From Monomorium pharaonis (taxonomy: Eukaryota > Arthropoda > Insecta > Hymenoptera > Formicidae): a stretch of 64,000 bases of DNA. The notes below the pieces were generated by a model. The model saw nothing but the letters and a program-made list of their open reading frames with translations. It was not told the DNA's origin and searched no databases. This document shows positions 59,137 to 64,000 of the stretch, one piece after another. Positions within the stretch are counted from its first letter, which is position 1, and each line of letters begins with the position of its first letter. The DNA is taken from NCBI RefSeq assembly GCF_013373865.1, contig NC_050468.1, forward strand, positions 537,846 through 601,845, given 5' to 3'. The position numbers and the translations under genes were made by a program.

Positions 59137-62100
59137 TTAATTATTTTTATTTATGTACATTAGTAAATGCGGATTTACTTCTTTTGTTTTCTTGACTTTT
59201 TTTTCTGCAAGTGACAGGTCATCATATTCCATCCAACAATTGCCTGTTCGTTTCACTATTGCTGTGTAATGTCCCAATTTTCTAAACGTTTCATTAGATC
59301 CTCGTCTTGACATTGGTGGAGCTTTATAGTTCACGATACCTATTAGGTATAGATTAGTTTTGTCGATCGGATTCATTATTTCTGATGGAATATCGTCTAA
59401 TTTTATGGATTTAGTTTTGTTGATATCTAATATGCATATGTCAAATAGTACTATAAAACCTAAAAAAGATTATTCAGTTCATACACATTTTTATAATTTA
59501 TATGTGTGATAAAGTTTTTTATAACATATAATATTTTTTATTATTTTTATTATTGTAAACGTATAATATGTATGTTAATATGTAAACATTATTAATATGT
59601 TCTTAAATATATCGAATATTTTAGATTGTTGAATCATTTAAAAATGTATTTATCAAAATTATATACATATATGAATATAACTTTATTAACATATTATGTT
59701 GTGGATCTTTATTTTTTATGTTTTGTATTTACACATAATAATATATAATTATACCCTAATTATACAATTTTATAAAAATAATAGCAAAATTTGTTCGATG
59801 TACACATTAAAGAATGTAACTATAGCATTAGTAATTTTAAAATAATAAGATAACGCTACAAGTTTATATTTTTATCGTCTTTATTATATTCTTATTGTTA
59901 TTGTTATTATCATTTGTTTATTGTTATTATTTTCATTATTTGTTAATAATATTATTGTTATTATTATATTATTTGTTATTATTATTATTATCATTATTAT
60001 TAATCATATTAAATAATAATTTGTGATATTTATTATTTTATTATTTTTGGTTTTTTTATATTATTTTAAATGTGTCTGCGCGTGCAACCTACAGTTTTTA
60101 ATATGCACATCTAAACGAATTTATTATGAAATCCAAGAGACAATTTTAGTATCAGTAAAATCTTAATGAAAATTATTAAAAAATTTTTTGCGATTATATA
60201 ATACAATTTACCTATTTTACAAAGTGTTGTTGTTTCGAATCCTGGACAATCTTTTTGGTAACACTTTTTTTCTCCCGTTAATATAACATTATTTTGTATA
60301 ATGTTATAAAAGTTATCTTGTTGCATTAAATTGTAATCAATTTGTGCAACTGATAATTTTTTCATTCGTGGTGGACATCCCATACTGCATATCGATGTTT
60401 CTTCGAAACTTGGCGTGTTACTGAAGAGAATGTTGGCTAAATAACCAATATTAGTTTGACAATCAATTTGCGTACAATTGTTATATTTGTCATCTTCTAT
60501 TGTATTTTCAGAAATAAAAATAGGCTTCAATATTTGTGCTCGTAGCTTGTAGGTATGTGCTCTGATACCTTTGTCTAAAATGTCGATCGCCATCTCATAT
60601 ATTTTATTATCAGGTACAACACATATCTCTTATTAAAATAAATTATTAATGTATATACACTAATACCTAATTGGTTAAAAGTATCAATTAGAGCTGTAAT
60701 TACAAAAAACAAAAATTTTTTTAAATTTACAATAAAAGGATGATTGCATGGAATTAGTAAATATTAAGTTGATATAAAGTTAATACATAAAAAACAGAAA
60801 TTTCTTTCAGCATTATTTCAAGAAAGATAATATTGATTTTAAAAAATTAATTTTATATATTACATTATATTAATAAATTAATTTATTAAGATAAAAGTTA
60901 ATTAATTAAATGATTGTACCTTATTTTCAAAATGCTTGTAGTCTGATAGAGCTACCAGCACAATTTGTAAAAGGCTATCAAATCCGCAAGTATTCACTAA
61001 ACAATAATTAATATTGTCTATATTTACAGCTTGTAGCTCTATAGAACTACCGTTTTTTATAACTGGCAGTTTTGTACTTTTACTCCACGTTAAGGAATCT
61101 TGTATACCACGCAAATCATTCCCCAAGTATTTTGCTGTGCGTTTTCTATTTTCCTTAGAAATTAATCCCCGCCAATCTTCTATTTCTTGAGAAGCAAGAA
61201 TTGTTTCATTATTTGTAGAAGACGAGCAAGAGAGACAAATACGTTTTTGGCCATATCCTTCTTCTTCATCATATGCTATTGAACATTCTGGTAATGCATG
61301 TACTGCCGTTTTGCAAATGATACAAACATGCGCACCGGATGGTGTAATTACTTGCGAAATTACTTGCGAAGTGTCAACATTTAATACTTCTTTATTGCTG
61401 TTGCACTCATTTTCTGTCGTAGTCAGTTTATTAGATTGTAATAAATCTTTGTTTTTTGCGCCAACAATTTTTAATTTTCCATATAAATAATCTAAATGAA
61501 TTCTTAAAAATTCATCTACTCTTATGGGAAGATTTTCATTTTTAAATATGTTATTTTTTAATTTATTGAACTCTCCTTCTACAGCTGCGCTTGATGCTGG
61601 TACTCTTCCATAGCCAAAATTGTCACGACAAACATTTGACCATAAAGGAAACATATTTATATCTCTTAACAAACGATCTGCCAATTGAGGAAAATAATGG
61701 GCATTGTCGCGATCACCAACTTCATCCAAATTCCCCTCGATTTTGTTATTTATTGTAATAGCCCATGCTGACCAATCGTTATCTGATTCTTCAATTACTT
61801 CATCTTCGTCAGTAGGACTTAATTTTTCTAATAATATTTCCTCAGAATTTTCATTATTTAGTATACCTACGATATTAAATAAAAAACAATGTGATAATAA
61901 TATACAAATATTGCTTCATTAAGCAATAAATAAGCAATAGTAATTTTCTTAGATTGACTTAAAATAATCTTCTATAAAAACATTAGTAGAGACGCATATA
62001 AGTTTAATGATATGATAAATGCACATCTAACATAAAACTGTGTATTATTTATTCTCAATTAGAATTTCTTTCAAACAAATTCTTGTTTTGTATTTCTGTA

Positions 62101-64000
62101 ATTTATAACAAATATAAAAAAACTTACAGATTGTACTATCAGACACTACATAACTAACGCACTACATTACATAAATAACAGATTTTTTTTGTATTATCTA
62201 CGTCTATTGAGTTAATAAAAATCTAAATCGAGAACAGTAATTAAAAATAAGACTAACCTGTTATAATAGCTTTCAATTTTTTCTTCTCTATTTCGCAACA
62301 GGTTTCTTTACCATTTTTCAAAAACCCTTCTGTTTCCGAACGGGCAATTGTTAGTATAGCTATTAATATTGATGCAGCATCGTCTATGTTTCGACACATA
62401 ATTAATTGTCCAATTGCAGCCATGTAAAAAACTTTTATCCTTCGTGGAAGATTTTTAAGAAAATTAGCGTATGTTTTTATCCAGTGGGCAACATCTATAT
62501 GAATATAACACTTTGGCAAGATTTTATTTTTGCACGCATTTGCGTAATCCGTTATTGTCTTGTAAGATGTGAAACATCGTATGACTGCATTTAATAATGC
62601 TTTAGACGCATCGACGACAACTTCTCTTGGACATGGAGCGCCTGTTCTGCACCATTCCAATAGCCAGAAATGTATATTATTTGTTGTGTGTCTTTCCGAT
62701 AACATTTGTGTTATTGAGAATTGGTTCTCGTTATAATTAATTACAGCTTGATATAAAAATATATGTTTTGATTGACTATTATCGATTTTTGTTAATTTTT
62801 TTACGACACTCCCTGTAGCATCAATGTATATAGAAATTATGTTTGTTGTGCAATATTTTTTATATAATTGTAGTTGGTGGTTAGTCCAATAATGGACATA
62901 AAACGGATCTATGGCAATGCTGTGAATGCAATTATAATAAGAACTATATTTCATTATGCATAATGCTTTTATGGGATTATTGTTATAAAACTTTGATTTG
63001 ATGTATTCATTTTTTGCTACGTGTAATACGGAAGCATTAGGTAGATGCGGAGGCTCTGGATCTCCGGGTGCCATCAGTTGATTAGCCTTTTCTGCACGGT
63101 ATACTTCAATTGGTTTATTACGCAATTGTTTGGCAATAATTGATCTCGACGGTTGTCTCAAATATCGTTTTTTACATTTGCCAGTGCCTTTAATTATTTT
63201 ACAATTAAAGAGAACCTCATCTGTATTATAATCACTTTCTATATCGACGCGTAAACTACTTCCACATTTACAATTACCTGAATAAATCACATTTTTTATT
63301 TCATTAATAGCATTACTAAAAATTAAAAATTTTTTAAGTGTCTTGTTCTAATAATTATACCTAATAATTATATACATATTAAAAATTATTTCCGTATTAT
63401 TTTTTGCGTTAATGTCCAATGTGAAATATTTTTTAAGTCAATTAAAAAAATGCTTCTAATTACAATTTTTTACTCACCGTTTATATATCCTGACGTACCA
63501 ATATTTGATAAATAGTGATTTCTAAATTTAAATCCACATTTTAATTGAATTGCGTCCCAAATTTTGCACGTAATAAATTCTTCCCAAACTCCAGGTCGAA
63601 AAGTTTTCCAAATTCTGTTTCTAATCTTACCTCGTTGCATACGCTTATAAGATTTGAAAACAATTAATTCTTCAAACTCTTCTTGTGATATTGTTATAGT
63701 AAAATTAATGGACTCTGGATTGCTTGAATCTGTTGCAACAGAGCTTGCATTCCCACTTATATTTGTATCATCTGTTCCACTTATATTTATATCAGGATTC
63801 ACTACTTCTCTTTCTGAACCTTCGATTAATCGACGTATGCCGTGTTTGTTGCCCGATACCATAGTATACAATGAAATAGGCGTTATACTACCACCTAATA
63901 TACTGGATATCTCCGACCAAACTGCATCATGTTTAGATACTATTTTATTACCAAGCAATGCAATGCGATCTTTATGTACTAAAATAGTGTTAATAAAATC
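59137..64000 (-). CDS. MULE-type transposase fused to a USP-like deubiquitinase (5' end off window)
   Basis: Exons on -: 64000(edge)-63478, 63277-62258, 61866-60920, 60593-60212, 59459-59137. All four junctions are GT...AG and in phase, giving 1,064 codons without a stop. Exon A: MADF-like N-terminus (INTILVHKDRIALLGNK) and a basic DNA-binding-like part. Exon B: zinc-like CKCGSS, then a MULE DDE core with YIDATGSVVKK (Asp 1), VVVDASKAL (Asp 2) and CYIHIDVAHW (the C-x2-H motif). Exon C: SSAAVEGEFNKLK (likely Glu), a Cys-rich finger (CIICKTAV ... ICLSC), then VNTCGFDSLLQI (protease Cys box). Exon D: zinc fingers (CSMGCPPR ... CYQKDC). Exon E: YLIGIVNYKAPP and GHYTAIVKR with WMEYDD (His and Asp boxes). 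MULE enzymes cut and join DNA ends; USPs remove ubiquitin (family knowledge). The fusion is inferred from continuous phase. Confidence 0.8.

Overview
The window is eukaryotic, AT-rich and very dense in transposons. Coding regions are split by short introns with GT...AG borders. The mix of families (a CsRn1-type Gypsy with a tRNA-Trp primer site, PIF/Harbinger, hAT, Mutator-like, En/Spm, a purine-rich LINE, many small inverted-repeat elements) and the BEN-domain gene point to an insect, most likely an ant or another hymenopteran. That assignment is inference: no marker gene fixes the species.

Layout. 1-8.3 kb: nested repeats. These are a GC-cored repeat ending in CAGGGTGT, a 1.6 kb foldback (3091-4711), a 2.7 kb LTR-like unit with its own TATA box and a spliced proline-rich frame (4982-7718), and a 71-bp tandem array. 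8.3-22 kb: what looks like one dead PIF/Harbinger element, with a SANT-type DNA-binding gene on + and a DDE transposase on -. It is broken by two small MITEs, a 1.0 kb foldback with tRNA-like arms, a 6.7 kb near-perfect palindrome carrying a hAT transposase fragment in each arm, and a 2.2 kb foldback inside the transposase. 22-27 kb: a candidate solo LTR, MITEs, a decayed hammerhead-like motif and a Mutator-like transposase N-terminus. 27-36 kb: a purine-rich, ORF1-only LINE interrupted by a complete Gypsy element with identical LTRs. 36-42 kb: AT repeats, a solo LTR, a Mutator-like C-terminus, foldback copies and duplicated fragments of a SET domain.

42.7-46.8 kb: an intact eight-exon BEN-domain gene (395 aa, -) with transposons in its second intron. 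48.7-51.1 kb: a frameshifted En/Spm (tnp2-like) transposase (+), diverging from the BEN gene. 51.9-53.1 kb: the decayed last two exons of a parvin gene, with a palindrome in the intron. 53.2-53.8 kb: a solo LTR with three covarying hairpins. 55.5-56.5 kb: an intact two-exon gene of unknown function (229 aa). 57.6-58.8 kb: a tandem array of 147-bp units.

59.1-64.0 kb (-, running off the window): an intact five-exon frame of at least 1064 aa. It joins a MULE-type DDE transposase to a C-terminal ubiquitin-specific-protease-like domain with a visible Cys/His/Asp triad. This transposase-deubiquitinase fusion, perhaps with the 147-bp array as part of its terminal repeats, is the most unusual system here.

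All assignments come from reading the sequence by eye. No database search was run.
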